The position numbers and the translations under genes are program-made. Below are positions 22,467 to 35,569 of a stretch of DNA of 64,000 nucleotides, in pieces. The stretch is from contig JAXGGA010000478.1 of assembly GCA_038373865.1 (NCBI GenBank), forward strand, positions 1-64,000. The letters are read 5' to 3'. Source of the DNA: Uloborus plumipes (Eukaryota; Arthropoda; Arachnida; Araneae; Uloboridae). A model generated the notes under the pieces. That model was not told the DNA's origin. It ran no database searches and was given only the letters and a program-made list of their open reading frames with translations. Position 1 is the stretch's first letter; each line of letters starts with the position of its first letter.

Positions 22467-24283
22467 CTGAAAAAGCAAAGGTTTGAATATAAGCACTACT
22501 AAAATACTATTTAAAAATAAAAAAACTTTATAATCTAAAAACTTCCAGATTATTTCTGAGTAGAAATTTCCACAGCAGTACAATTATAAACTAATAATGG
22601 AAAAACAGATTAGAACTTTACTGTTATAATATAATTTAATGCCAAATTTTCACATTTGAAAGAATTTTTTTGAGCCGAACGTAATAAGAGAAATCCCTTG
22701 TGTACGAATTGCATAAGAATCTAAAACATTAATTTTTATGACAAAGTCTTTATTATTGTAGTGTATTAAAGGAATATTTAATTAATTGAATTTGTACTGT
22801 CAAAAATAAGGAATACATCAGTATTGGAAAGGACTTTCACAAACTTGTCTTTTTTATTCAAGGCTTAAAAGTTCAATATTTTTTGGCAAAATAAAGAAAT
22901 TTTGTTCTTAAGCGCATTAAACAATGAGAAAAGATGTTTATAATGAAAGACAAAATGATTTTCTAAAAACTATTTTTTCCTATTTGTATAAGTGTTCTCA
23001 TTGATACATTGGGTAAATTATCACATAATCTGTCTCGTTTTTAGACTTGCGTGATTCATTTGTCAATATTGCAAAATGTTTTCTGTGGATTACACAATTT
23101 AAGCACGATTATACAATTTAAGCATGACTATACAATTTAAGCATGACTATACAATTTAAACACAAGATTACATTCTTCAAATTTTACTTTTACTTATTGT
23201 AGAAAGCTATTATGAGGAAATTACTTGCAAAATTTATTATTGATCATTTATAATTAATAATGCATTAAATATCTTTTTAAATAATTTCTGTAATTATTTA
23301 TTTACGCTAAGGTCCATTAATTATAATTTTTTAATAGTTGAAGTATTTCAAACAATATTTTCCCTATAGAAAGCACTAGTTTTGAGGGAATAAATTTCAC
23401 AAGTTTTAACTCTTAATTATTTAAGTAATCATTTTGAAATTAGGTACAAATGTGTATATTCAATTCATTAACAATTAATAAAAAAGTCTTAATGATTTTC
23501 AGGAAATAAAGCTGTCCTATCAATAAACAGCGTGAAAACTAAATAGACCCAGATTAAACAAAAAACAGTGTGAGAACCCTCAGAACCCTCCCCCAAAAAA
23601 ACCGAGTTTTTTCGGGGGAGGGGCGTTTTTCTCCCCCAACCCTGGCAATGTGGTTGTTGGAGCTCGCCCCCCTAACCTCTCCAATTTTAAGAGAAATCAT
23701 TGTCTCACAGAAACAAACCTACAGCAATAATTTTTAAATTTATCAAAAAATGAGTTGCAGCAGCAACAAATCATCTTGACAAAAAAGTATTTTTGCATAA
23801 CAGAAGATTTAATAAATAAAAGATCTATACATTTATGTTTTTGGTTGTGGGGGGGGGGGCTTAATAGTGAAATGTTTTCCCTATTTTCTCCACTTTGCAG
23901 GTGTTCAAATTGGAAAACAGTTCTCCAGAGCAGTGTTGTAGTTCAAAAACAGCAAAATTTTTGTGAGTCTGTGTTTTTACTTCATACGTACTTAAAAATA
24001 ATTATTCCAAATACAATTAAAATTAAGTAAGTATTCATCATCAAATATTAAAGTATTCAGCAACACTAAAAAATAAATAGGGAACAAAGTGAATTAATTC
24101 AGACAAATTTGTTGAACAAATAAACTATTGATCACTGTTAAGCAAAAGTACTCAAAATGTATCTGATCTAAAATATAACTTTTTGATTCTCAGAAACATT
24201 AAAAATATATACATAAATAGAAAGTTCACAAAATAAATAAGCAATTATATTCATTTGTATAAAAATATGAAAAAGTGATATAC
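22467..24283. other. Intron E1-E2, mostly featureless
   Basis: AT-rich. Short repeats of ACAATTTAAGCAYGA at 23092-23160 (about four units of 19-20 bp), C/G-rich CCCCC...GGGGG stretch at 23590-23640, and a G run at 23849-23858. No gene. Confidence 0.6.
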
Positions 24284-24452
24284 CTTCTATTATCGTCAGC
24301 TAAAAAATCTAATGATAGTCCATCTTTCTTCCATTCTATAACTGGGGGAGGATTTCCAACTGCTGAACAATTCAGAATTGCTGGACTATCTTTTATCACA
24401 ATTACATCATTTGGCTCAACAACAAAGTTTAGGTCTGAAAATGCAGCATTAT
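24284..24452 (-). CDS. fra: Frazzled/DCC exon E1 (first visible): start of Ig1
   Basis: The 169-bp exon encodes NAAFSDLNFVVEPNDVIVIK, DSPAILNCSAVGNPPPVIEW and KKDGLSLDFLADDNRR. It has the first Ig cysteine (LNC) and the core Trp (IEWKKDG), matching DCC FTSLHFVSEPSDAV...VPVIKWKKDGIHL. The acceptor at 24453-24454 has a strong pyrimidine tract. Entry is in phase 1, so a further 5' exon with the signal peptide must exist upstream. Confidence 0.95.
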
Positions 24453-26402
24453 CTGAAAAGAAAAAAAAGGGAAGATTAAGTATAAAACATGAACAAATAG
24501 TATCCCTTGCCATAGAATACAGCAACATAGAATCCACATATGCTAGAATGAAGAGCAATTATGTTTACTATGCATTTGTCTAGTCGGATGTATGACCTAG
24601 TACCGACTCCATGGGGTTTGGGGGGCTCCCCCCATCTCACGCTCAAATTATTAGGGGACTTGCCCTTCCTCCCTGCCTCCCTCAATAATTTGAGTATGTC
24701 TTTTTTTAGGGTGAGTGCTTTACTTGAGAAGTTTCTTTTCCTTGATCTTGAGAAGTGTCAATGATAATTATATTGTGAAGTATTTGAGTCATTTGTGAGC
24801 CTACTTTAAACCAAAATCTGAAGATTAAGAGCCTATTTAATATAAAAACAGGGATTCTCAACTGGTGGTTCTGTGAACCAGTTCAGTAAATAAATTGGTT
24901 CACAGAAAATGGTTTTGTGGGAGTTCATTATCAAAAACGGGGGCTACAATTTTAGGGCTCAAATGGGGGTGGGCAAGTTTATCAAAATAAGGGAACGCAA
25001 TTTTAGGCCACCCCATGATCCCCCCACCCTTCCCCTTCCGGAACAAAATGTCTGAAAGAAACACTGCTGCAGACAAGTCCTCCCCCCCCCCCCCGTTTAT
25101 CGCGGTTAATTCGTTCCAGACTAAACGAAAACCGAACTTCTGCGAAGTTTGAGTGCGAGAACAACACTTCCTTTCCTTTGTAAAAGGAAGTAATGAAAAA
25201 CTTTTTTTTAATTTAATTTCAGGATTAAAAAATTGACATGCTTCAATACTTGCTCAACGAAAGTTTTACAACAAAAAAATAATCTGCGCCTCGAATAATG
25301 ATATGCTCAAAGTCGCCGAGAAAAGCTCGTTTCTGAAAGGGGAAAGAAGAACGCGATCTGCATCAATGTTAACATGCCGGAAAACTCCCTCCGGCGCGCC
25401 AGGAGAAACGTATTTTTGCCAGCGCATACCATAGCTGAAAATCTGGTAACTGCAGAAAAAATGAAGAACAAGGGGGAGGTGTCAGGGGGAACCCAAACTA
25501 TCGCACCGTTTGTTTCGGAGCTGTATGACCTTGACTTCTAACCCGCCTGACTCGTGGAGCAGGTTAAAAAGCTTCCTAACGAACTGGGTTCGGCACGGAG
25601 CTTTAACGCTGGCCAAATAAGTTTGCTCCAGAAAGTTCAGCGAACGCAAAATAGAACCATCGAAAATAAACAAGTATCGATTTTTTGGCTTTTTTTTTCC
25701 AAATCGATCAAGTAACTCCTAATAAGAACAAAAATAAACACTCAGAAGCGAACGCGTCGCACAAGTAATGATGCTCAGCTTGATTCCAGAGATGAGGGGG
25801 AATTTTCTTCATGAAATTCTGATGCCGATTTTATGCTCTGAAACTCATTACAAAACAAGATAAGGACAAGTTTGATTCATAAAAGAAAACCGTGCAAAAA
25901 AAGAACAAGGAAGAGCTCAAAAAGTTGCTGGTGGAGGGGGGGGGCAGTTACGGACTGCAGAAAAATATGCCACGATAGAAATTTTTGAGGGAGAATGTTA
26001 TTGAACCAAATATAAGACTTGCTAATCGAAAACTGCAAATACAGAGGAATGTCGAAAGTCCGAGGTGCCCAAAAAATTCCGAGTTTTTTCCTCCGTGATG
26101 ATAAGGAAAACAATATTTTAGAAGATTTGGTAAAAGAATAACCAAGCTATGAAAATTCAATGCAATTGATGATGAAGATTGATCAAACAGTGATGAAATA
26201 ACAGAAATAATCTGACATCATGCAAAAAAAAAAAAAAAACTCTCACTGTGAAATGACTGAAATCACAAAAAATGACGCCACCTCAGCTGATGTTTTGCTA
26301 CATCAATATTAGTTTATTAGAAAATTTCAGGGGGACCAGACAACATACTGATGCAAAACACGCTTTCTTGCACGTCCCTACAAGGACCGATTAAAGAAAG
26401 CA
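24453..26402. other. 5' intron or intergenic DNA, mixed composition
   Basis: C-rich block at 24615-24680, C run at 25081-25094, a GC-richer stretch at about 25100-25670, and a G run at 25936-25945. The 24849 sequence CAGGGATTCTCAACTGGTGG looks like a hAT end but has no partner. The signal-peptide exon expected on the minus strand was not identified. Confidence 0.45.
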
Positions 26403-26404
26403 TA

Positions 26405-27528
26405 TGGGTCATTTTCAAAATTTGCTTACATTTGCTGTCCGGATGTTAAAAAGACGATTTTGAAGCATAACTTATATTTTAAATTCAATGCGAACAATTA
26501 TTTTCTGCACGAAATAGCCCCAAAAAAAATTCTATCACTCAAAAAATTATTGAAATTTGTTTATTTATTTTTATACAAGTCTTTAAAAATGAGAATCAAG
26601 ACAAAAACACTTGTCCATTTCCCATTTTCGCAAGTTCAACTATTTTTTTTATATACTTAATTGTATAAAAAAGTATATACAACAAATTATTTTTATATAT
26701 TGACTATTAGTACATGATATTCATAATAAATATTGACAATAGTGATTTTTTTTCATTAAGAAAAGTATGAATATCTTTTGTCCGGCAGTTCTTGTCAAGT
26801 CCGTTTCCCAAAGATTATTTGAGCTAAAAAAGGTATTTATTGCAGTCAAAAGATGGTAACGCGTATTCAGTTAACTCAACAAACTAGTGACATAACTATT
26901 TCGCACCATTTTGTTTTCCTGAGTCGAGAAGTATTGCTGTGGCGTTTCGCACAAAATTTCTTCCAGGTGCGTATTTTTATTCTTTGTCAAGTCTGTTACC
27001 AAGGATTTTAGTATTAATTTTTACTTTTTCTCAACTTTTACCCCGAAATATTGTTTATTATACAACTCTAAGAAAATTCATATTGTTGTTCAATATTTTA
27101 ATTCGATAACCTAGCCATAATTTGACATTTTGGTTGAAATGTCAAGTCCGTTACTGGTCAAATCCGTTACCAAATGTCAAGTCCGTTACCATACAGTTTT
27201 TGATCAATATTTCAATGATCGAAAACATCGTTTTAAGCTTCAAGGACGCAAATAATTTCAAATGAAGTTAGTTCTAGGCGCTATGATATAGTGTAAAAGT
27301 GAGTTTTCACATTGACTTTGTATGATAACGGACGACGATTTTCATTGCAACTTAAAGTTTTACAACAGCAATTGAATACTTAATTATGCATCAAAGTGTA
27401 CAACCAATTACTTTTTCAAACACCTAAAATATGTGACAAAACACCTGTTAGTGATTCTAAAAGAAAATAGCAAGTTAAAAAAATTACTTAAAAATTTTGA
27501 AATGTAAGCATATGGTGAAAATGACCCA
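26405..27528. mobile_element. Family A element, copy 1 (1.12 kb, intact)
   Basis: TGGGTCATTTTCAAAATTTG at the left and its partner TGGGTCATTTTCACCATATG (reverse complement of the right end) form inverted repeats, flanked by TA on both sides. The interior carries five occurrences of GTCAAGTCCGTTACC-like motifs (26794, 26986, 27141, 27157, 27176). No transposase frame. It serves as the uninterrupted reference for the split copy at 32988-37374. Confidence 0.88.
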
Positions 27529-27534
27529 TATGAG

Positions 27535-28656
27535 TATGGGTGATTCTACAAAAATGGGCAAATTTGTGTTCCATACTGATTGCTCTTTTTGTTTTTAATT
27601 TAATAAAAAATTATGTTGGGGATATTTTTATTCGTCTTTTGTTCTTTTACTCTGATTATCAACAAAGTTTACAATTAATTATTATTCATTGAAAAATAAA
27701 ATATTACATTGAAATGTCATCCACATGCCCTGTCCCATAGGTGCAATTTTCACAATCAATGGAATATAGATTTTTTAAAAAAAATGATTTTTTTCTCAAG
27801 AGTTTTTTATTTATAAATGTGAATGCGTGCAAAATGTAAATCACGAAAAAAGCAAAATAATGTGAAAATAATATCTCTAAAAGTTAATCTAAACTTTGTC
27901 CCATCGATTATCAGTCATCCACATGTCTGAAAAGTATAGATATTTTTCTCTGAAAATCTGGCAACACATCTTAAAATAAAGCATGGAACTTTGTTATTCC
28001 TGGCTGAAGATTAATTTTGCTGTTCTGCAATTTCTTTTTGATAAAAAGCAAGCTAAACTCAACTTTCGAGGCAAGTGTTTTTCCATCTTTGTCATTAACA
28101 TGGCCTACAGAATGCAAGTGAAATGTACATGTAAATAAATTTTGATAATGAATAGTCCAAAAGCTTGCAATTGTTGGTTCTTATTCGAAGTTAGACCGAA
28201 AAATATTCAGAAATGACTTTTTGAGAACACATTACTTGTGTTTTGTCATCCACATGCCCTCTTTCTAATGTCATTCACATGCCCTAACATGAGACACGTG
28301 GATGAATCAAAAGCCAAACTATGACAGTACAATGTTTAAAAATTATGCCTAACAGTTTACAGGTTACAAAATTTCATTAATATACCTACTGTGTTTGTGT
28401 TATTCACATACTTATTGTGTTTTTCACATACCCATTGTGTCATCCACATGTCCTTTTTATCATTCACATATGCCTTCAAAAAATTAAAAATCCGAAAATA
28501 CAATAAAATACAATTATTTAAGCTCTGATGATATTCTATTTCAATTATGCAACTTATAAAGTACTTTGCTGATTTTTTTTTCATATTTTAAATTTTAAAT
28601 TACTTTTTTGAAATCTACATGTTAGAAATATTCCCGTATTTGTAGAATCACCCACA
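27535..28656. mobile_element. Family D element (about 1.12 kb)
   Basis: Inverted ends TGGGTGATTCTACAAA at 27537 and TTTGTAGAATCACCCA ending at 28654. It starts only 9 bp after family A copy 1. The interior carries a GTCATCCACATGCCCT-type motif at about 27716, 27914, 28245, 28270, 28439 and 28459, an inverted one at 28295, and more diverged copies at 28400-28430. The target duplication is not clear. No transposase frame. Confidence 0.82.
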
Positions 28657-28673
28657 TTCTTTGTTATTTTAAA

Positions 28674-30562
28674 ACAAGAAGTTCTGTCAAGAACTAAACG
28701 AGCCTACTTTCCCGTACATCGACATCGACATTCTAGCATCTAATCAATATTCTCTTGAATATCTGAAACTGAAAATTATGTCAAACATACCTTTATAGCA
28801 CTTAAAGCTGATTTCTAAAAGCAAAATTTACCCCTCTCATCAGATGAAATGGACACGTAAAAAGTAAATAAACGAGTAAATAAAGTTTTGTCACACCTTT
28901 TTAAAGAATCTAACTGTTATAGTTCTTCCGTAGAAAAATTTCACAATCGTTTTCAAAAGAAAAAAAAAATAATAAATAAAATAAAAGTAAAAAGAACATC
29001 AAAACACATTTTGTCAAAGAAAGAAAAAAAACCTCGTTCGTTAATAAAATGTCTCGAATTTTATTTTTAATCCGTTGCCAGTTGTTAAATATAAGTAAAG
29101 AATAAAATGCTCTAGTGAATGAACAATTTTTGTAATCAAAAAAAATATCGTCTGCCAAAAAAAAAATAAATAAATAAATAAAAATAATAATAATTAATTA
29201 AACAAAAAAAAAATGAATAAATAAACAAAAAATCGTCTGCCCAGTCAGTCATTTTTTTCTGAGCCTGCATTTCCGCCTTTGTTTGCGGAGTCGGAGTCGG
29301 AATCAGAGGCCTCACAGAAGATTTTTCAGAAAAGTACTTAACATACATTTTTTATCAAAACCGTTTTCTTACAAAGTTAGTTTGAAGGAAATCCGCCTTT
29401 AAGTTCAGAATCAACATTCAATTTAAATTTCCCAGTAGGCGCTCAGGTTAAAAAAATTTCTGAACGGTTCATCATTGAACGAAAAATGGTTCAAATTGAA
29501 AAGTGAAATATGAGAATGAGTCTCTCCGAGATCTTTCGAACAAAAAAAGTTTATTCAATTCAGACGGTTCACTTAAAAATTATTAGGTGGAGAAAGGTTT
29601 AGAAATCTTGAACGGTTCAATATTGAACGAAAAAATGTTCACATTGAAAATTTAAATACGGTAATGAAGTATCCTTGCCGAGATCTTTCGAATAAAAAAA
29701 AGTTTGTTTAAATCGAACTGTTCACTCAAAAGTTATTAGGGGTGAGAGCTTGTTTGAACGGTTTAATGTTGAACGAAAAATCGTTCAAATCGAAAATGTA
29801 GATACGGAAATGAAGTATTCTTGATAAGATCTTTCGAACAAAAAAAAAGTTTATTCAATTCGGACGGTTCACTTAAAAGTTATTAGGTGGGGAAAGGTTG
29901 CTTGAACGGTTCAATGTTGAACCAAAAATGTTCAAATTTAAAATTTAAAAACGGTAATAAAGTATCCTTGCCGAGATGCTTCGAAAAAAATAAAATTGTT
30001 TAAATCGGACTGTTCACTCAAAAGTTATTAGGGGTGACAGCTTGTTTGAACGGTTCAATGTTGAACGAAAAATTGTTCAAATCGAAAATGTAGATACGGG
30101 AATGAAGTATCCTTGAAAAGATCTTTCGAACAAAAAAAAGTTTGTTCAAATCGGACTGTTCATTCAAAAGTTAGTATCGCGGAACCGGTTGTTTGAACGG
30201 CTCAAAATTGAACCAAAAATTGTTCAAATCAAAAAATTAAATATGGGAATGAGCTGTACTCGCCGAGATCTTTCCAACAAAAAAAAGTTTATCCAAATCG
30301 GAATGTTCATTCAAAAGTTATTAGGGGGGGGGGACAGACCGACCGACAGACCGACAGACCGACACACAAATTCCCCATCTCAATACCCTACTTTCAAATT
30401 TTTAATTTTTCGATATTCATTTTACCTCTTTATTTTTTTAACTTGGCGATATTTTTTGGACTTGGAGATATTTTTTTTAACTTGGCGATATTTTTTAGAT
30501 GCATTAAGCTACTCTCTTACTTTTTTCGTCTTTCTTTTATTTTTAACGGGAAAGTAGGCTAA
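28674..30562 (+). mobile_element. Family B element, copy 2 (1.89 kb)
   Basis: The left end ACAAGAAGTTCTGTCAAGAAC with AGCCTACTTTCCCGT at 28701, and the right end ACGGGAAAGTAGGCTAA. It contains six units of the 147-bp tandem repeat (starts near 29463, 29609, 29755, 29902, 30047 and 30191), then GACC/GACA simple repeats and CTTGGCGATAT repeats before the end. Short open frames across the repeats are incidental, because 147-bp units vary in length and accumulate stops. Confidence 0.87.
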
Positions 30563-32987
30563 TAAGAAAAGTGTGCGGATGAAACTTAGGTTAGACCGTT
30601 GTCCGATTGAGCACAAATTGACGAGAAATCGTTTTTCGTTTAGTAATGTGATGCAATTTCAACAAAATCTGTAGCAACATTAAATTTCACGAAAATTCAC
30701 ACTGAAACTATATTGTATTGTTGTCGTTTGAGTTATAATCTTCAAAAAAAAAAAAAAGACAAATAAATAAAATTGAAAAACAGGTTTCAAATTACAGCGG
30801 TTGGGATGGTTTTATAAACACTATGGTGGAAAATGTGTCTTCTCGTTATAACAAGATTCTAGCCACGGTTTATCTCATATTAAAGATTCACCATTCACTT
30901 ACATTTGAAAAATGACAAACAAAAAAAAGGAAGAAAAGAAAAAGGAAAAGAAATTCGATTCGAGAGAAGGGCAAGGCATCCAGAGTGTATGCATGCATCA
31001 GACTCAGACACCACATGAATCCTGAACTTGTATGATATCATTCCACCATCAAGCGTTCATCGCCGTCCGTCGGTTGAATCGCCATGCAGTCTGCACAGGA
31101 TTCCAATCCGAGATCAAGGCGGGGGGTTGCTCGTACCTCAGAAAGTCATTAGGCCATTTGGGAGGGCAGGAAAAACTCATCAATTTCGCTGACTAACATC
31201 GTAATCCCCCTTCTGCCATGACACATTCCACCTGGGTGCTAGAGAACCGTTTCTGAGTCACACGTTTCCAACAGGATAGACAAGGGACATAACGGAACTC
31301 AGCTGCCGAATAAAAATGCCTTTAAACTTGGCTGGTTCCAGCGAAAGAGTGTTTTTGATGATGAGAAAAATAGCTCCACACCGTCCAAAGTACAAAAAAT
31401 ACGGAACATTTCAGTGGAAATACATTTCAATGATTACAGCAGCTATTCAGACTTCCCGTAAACTAAACTATCTATCATTTCGTGTTATAAAACATTGAGA
31501 CATTTGGGTTGAAGCAGTGTAGAAGGGGGGACATGTTTGCAACATTTTGAATGAACTGTCCCTCCCTTTTTGCAGTTTTTTAGAGATTGCAAATTTATTA
31601 ATCAAGCCCTAGTTACAGTTCTTATATTTCTCCAATGAGTAAAATAAAAACATCAGAAATAACTGGGGGGGGGGGGGGGGTAGGCTTCTTATCTGAGAAT
31701 TATTGAAACATATTTTTCACTGCATTAATGAAGTACATCAAATTATTCATCTCTCGTCTATTTATCTATTTATGCGAACTTTCACTACATCATCTCTCAC
31801 GTTTTCAATTCCAGTTTACTCACCTATAAACACGCGCACGCATATTTTTACCATGGTAATTTGCTGCACATCTTTTTTGTCACATCCTACAATTATGGTG
31901 GAATATTCAAATAACGTTACCATCAGTTTAATATTTTTTTAATTTTCATTATGCTCGACACGGACAGCAGAGCTAAGTTCAGAAAATTAGTAACAGTCCA
32001 TGTTCAAAGTGTGTATGCGGGCTGCGTGGGGGGGGGGGGGGCGGAGGCTCAAAACTTTCACAAAAAAAATTTTTTTTCGAACTTATAACTTTCCTCTACT
32101 CTCGAAATCATGCTTACTTGGGTTGACGCAAATGCAGAACCGAATACTGCCTAAAATGACTAAGTAGTTTGCTATATTTAACATCAAAAGGGTCTTTTTA
32201 AATCACAGTCCAGCCCTCAAACAAAAAAAACAAACAAAGGTTTTAAACAAATTCTGATGAAGTGATATTAAATCATAAGAATATTAAATGTTGAAAGAAT
32301 TTATGGTACTAGAACACATGCGTACAAATGTCACGTCAGTTGGGATTATTAAGTATTATTGGTATTTCGAAAATTTGAGGTCACCAGCAATTCTAAACTA
32401 AACAGTGGTTTAGAAATGCCAAAATCCTCTTGCTGATTGTATTCCTTCTATTCTGTACTTCATAGAAAAAATTGTGAAACAGAACTGAATTATGAACAAG
32501 ACGAGTACACAGCAGTAAGTAAGCCCTAAGCCAGGGCTAAGGCAAAAACAAGCAATACACCATTAACTCGTTTATTTCTTTTATCCGAAAAACAATATTA
32601 CTACAAACCATAGGACGAGGATTGAAAACGCGGTTTGTCTAAGCAGTAGTTCGTTTTAAGCGTGTTCAAATTCACGAAATTATGTGAAATAGAAGCCTTA
32701 CAAGTTCTGAGAAAACTTGGACAGAAAAGCGATCAAAGCAAGTTTTCAAAAAGCACATTAAGTTAATCAAATCATGTCACAGCGAACTTCAAAGGACGGC
32801 GAATTTTGTTCATAGACTTCATAGTTATAGAATTTAAGCAATGTAATGGGCAAATAAGATTTATTTCGTTGCATTGGCATTCACTGTAATGAGAATTCAC
32901 TGCACTATTTCTGGGGAGGGACTGCACCGTTATAAAAGTAAAAAATGAAATAATTAGGTATAAATAGAAAAAAAAAATATTAGTATA
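30563..32987. other. Unassigned region with a GC-richer core
   Basis: Segment 30960-31330 has clearly higher GC than its surroundings and looks like single-copy sequence within this window, but no exon could be supported there. G runs lie at 31662-31680 and 32027-32041. A diverged arm of the 3005-3416 foldback is at about 32520-32580. The rest is AT-rich and unassigned. Confidence 0.45.
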
Positions 32988-33201
32988 TGGGTCATTTTCA
33001 AAATTTGCTTACATTTGCTGTCCGGAGGTTAAAAAGACGATTTTGAAGCATAACTTATATTTTAAATTCAATGCGAACAATTATTTTCTACACGAAATAC
33101 CCCCCCCGCAAAAAATTCTATCACTCTTTAAAAATGAGAATCAAGACAAAAACACTTGTCCATTTCTCATTTTCGCAAGTTCAACTATTTTTTTATATAC
33201 T

Positions 33202-34899
33202 TCTCTATCTCTACTCTCTACTAATAATAAAGCTGAAGGTGGTTCTGTCTGTCCTTCTTTCTTTCTTTCTGTCTGTCTGTCTGTTACGCGCGTAGCGCCA
33301 AAACCGTTCGGTCGATTTTCATGCCACTTGGCACAAAATTAGTTTGTAGCATGTAGTTTTGCACCTCGAAGCGATTTTTCGAAAATTCCATTTCGTTCTT
33401 TTTCTATTCGAATTCTTAGCGGAAATTCGATAAAATAGGGAAGAAATATTTCACACACATTTTCAAGTCTTATGTCATTCGAAAGCTTGGAATTTTCTGC
33501 ACAAAATGAAGTTTTTTCGAAGTTTCTACGATCATCAGGAGAGCTGTAACAACTGTTTTTAGAATCCCGAAATTCAAGGCTTACCTTCAGTAAAGCAAGC
33601 CAAACGATTCTAAAATGGTTCAGCTCGATAATAAAATTTGTTTGAAAAGAGAGATGAAAAGAATTATTTTATCAACGGAAATCAACTTTTCATGTTGTTA
33701 CTATGGTTACGTGTTCATACTTATTTTTGTTTCGTTCTTTTTCCAGGGTTGCCAGACGTAGTATTTTTGATTCTACGGTAGTATTTTTTCGGCCCAAATA
33801 AGGAGCGTAGTATTTTTCTGGCAACCCTGTTTCCAATATACTAATGACTTAATTAAAAGATTTGGCGGATTTTTTTTTTCATTTTCATAGATTTCGCATT
33901 TCAGCAACATTGATTTTGGCAACGTTTGGAAACAGTAGTATTTTGTAATATTTTTTTAGAGGAGGTATAGTATTTTTTGTTCCAATTCTCTGGCAACCCT
34001 GTCTTTTTCCCGGTGAAGATGCTTTGGGACCCTGCTTGGCGCGTTTTCAAAAAGTCAACTACGCAAAATAGCTAGGGTTACCACGCTTGGCGCGCCTATC
34101 GTTCATTTAGCGAGAAAAGGGTACCTAAAGCACAGATTAACGAAATATTGTATCAATTTCGATATTGCATCGTTTTTTTAAAGTGTTTCGTTTCGGAAAA
34201 TGTATTGTTTTGTTTTTTAAGCTGGGAAAGAAAACTTTCTTCTTCTTTTAAACTTTGGTAAGATTTCTGTTGGTTCCTGTTATCAACAAAATTGTTCTTA
34301 TTTTCTCTTTTGGCTTATTTTTGTCCATCTCCCTTGGGGTTGCATTCGAATGTTCCAAGGGGGTGTTTTACCCCATTTATCGGGTAAATCAGTGTTTTCA
34401 ATGCAAGGTGATATGAATTGGTTAACAAAAGTGATATGAATTGGCGCGACCACTTGGCGATATATCGCCAAGCTTTTGATCGCCAAATATTTGACGCCAA
34501 ATTGGCGAATTTTTTTTTTTTTTTTTTTTTATTTGGGTTCAATTTGGCGCTGTTGGCGATATTTTGCGAAAAATCCACTGAATGATGTTAAAAACGACGA
34601 TCTTTAGGAGATTAATCATTGTAAAATATTTTTTTGCATTGTTTCGTAGCTAACTAGGGCTACAAATCTTTGAATTGTTATCTTGCTCACTCCAAGCACT
34701 ATTTTAGCACTTAAGGCATCTACGAAGAAATTTACACGTAAAATTAAGTAGTGTGGGGTCCATATCAGATCTTTATATCACTTTGAAGGAATTATAGTTG
34801 AATAAAACTAAAATAGAGCATTTTTTTCTGATATATCAATTATTTTACAAATGAACTTTTAATTTTATACCACGGGCAAAGCCGTGCTGGTACCGCTAG
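33202..34899 (+). mobile_element. Non-autonomous Helitron (1.70 kb)
   Basis: The 5' end starts TC and leads to CTACTAATAATAAAGCTGAA. The 3' end carries hairpin CACGGGCAAAGCCGTG followed by GTACCGCTAG, the Helitron hairpin-plus-CTRR signature. Copy 1 of family A shows the empty site ATATACT|TAATTG, so insertion was between two T residues without target duplication. The interior has CGCCAA palindromes near 34450-34510 but no Rep/helicase. Confidence 0.9.
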
Positions 34900-34922
34900 T
34901 AATTGTATAAAAAAGTATATAC

Positions 34923-35538
34923 GAGCCAATATTTAGAAAAGTGCCAATTTGAAGTTGGAGTTTTCTGAAAAAAAAATTTTTTTGCAGAAAAAAACTAATA
35001 TTGGATTTTAAGTCTAAAGTGGGTCTAAATGCAAGAAAATAAAAGGGGGGAGGTCAAGGAAGTTATTTACCCCCTCCTTAGATTACTCACTTTTAAGCCG
35101 TTACAGATCTGATGAATGTTACAGATCTGATGTTAATATGAGCTACATATTTGAGTTTACGCTATCAGTATTCGTTAACATCTCTAAATATGATATCATT
35201 TCCTTGCGTTTTTAACATAGAATTAAGATAATTACATTAAAATATATATATTAGGCTAAAAAATCAAATTTCATTATGAAAAAGCATTTCTTGGAAATAA
35301 AAATGAGCGATAAGGTTTTTAGATAAAATAAATTATGATATTACCAAATCCAAGCTAATAAAACATTTGTTTTGTTTTAAAACAACACACAACTTCAACT
35401 TTTTCAACACACAACTCTGCTGCTTGCTTTTCTTTAATTAGTTGCAGGAAAAATTTAATTTCTTGATCAGAAATTCAAATTTAGCATGCTAGTTATTATC
35501 TAGTTATTTAGCGAAGTTATAAGAAATTGAGGCACAAA

Positions 35539-35569
<31 letters not shown>

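Larger units (their letters stand above)
1379..24452 (-). other. fra: Frazzled/DCC/neogenin netrin receptor gene (partial, 15 internal exons)
   Basis: Single-pass axon-guidance receptor family that binds netrins (DCC, neogenin, Drosophila Frazzled). The sequence shows fifteen exons with GT/AG borders. Their phases close perfectly from E1 to E15, giving about 899 codons without a stop. Domain order is Ig1 (E1-E2), Ig2 (E3), Ig3 (E4-E5), Ig4 (E6), FN3-1 (E7-E8), FN3-2 (E9), FN3-3 (E10-E12), FN3-4 (E13-E14) and FN3-5 (E15), exactly the family order. Every domain boundary carries a phase 1 intron. Missing are the signal peptide exon (upstream, above 24452), and FN3-6, the transmembrane helix and cytoplasmic P1-P3 motifs (downstream, below 1379). 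Whether it should be called DCC, neogenin or Frazzled cannot be decided from these domains. In an arthropod, fra is the expected orthologue. Confidence 0.95.

Noticed and set aside
24275..24583. 102-codon plus-strand frame over exon E1
   Set aside because: Antisense shadow of the Ig1 exon.
24849..25130. hAT-like terminus CAGGGATTCTCAACTGGTGG
   Set aside because: No matching inverted end or 8-bp duplication was found nearby, so no element is called.
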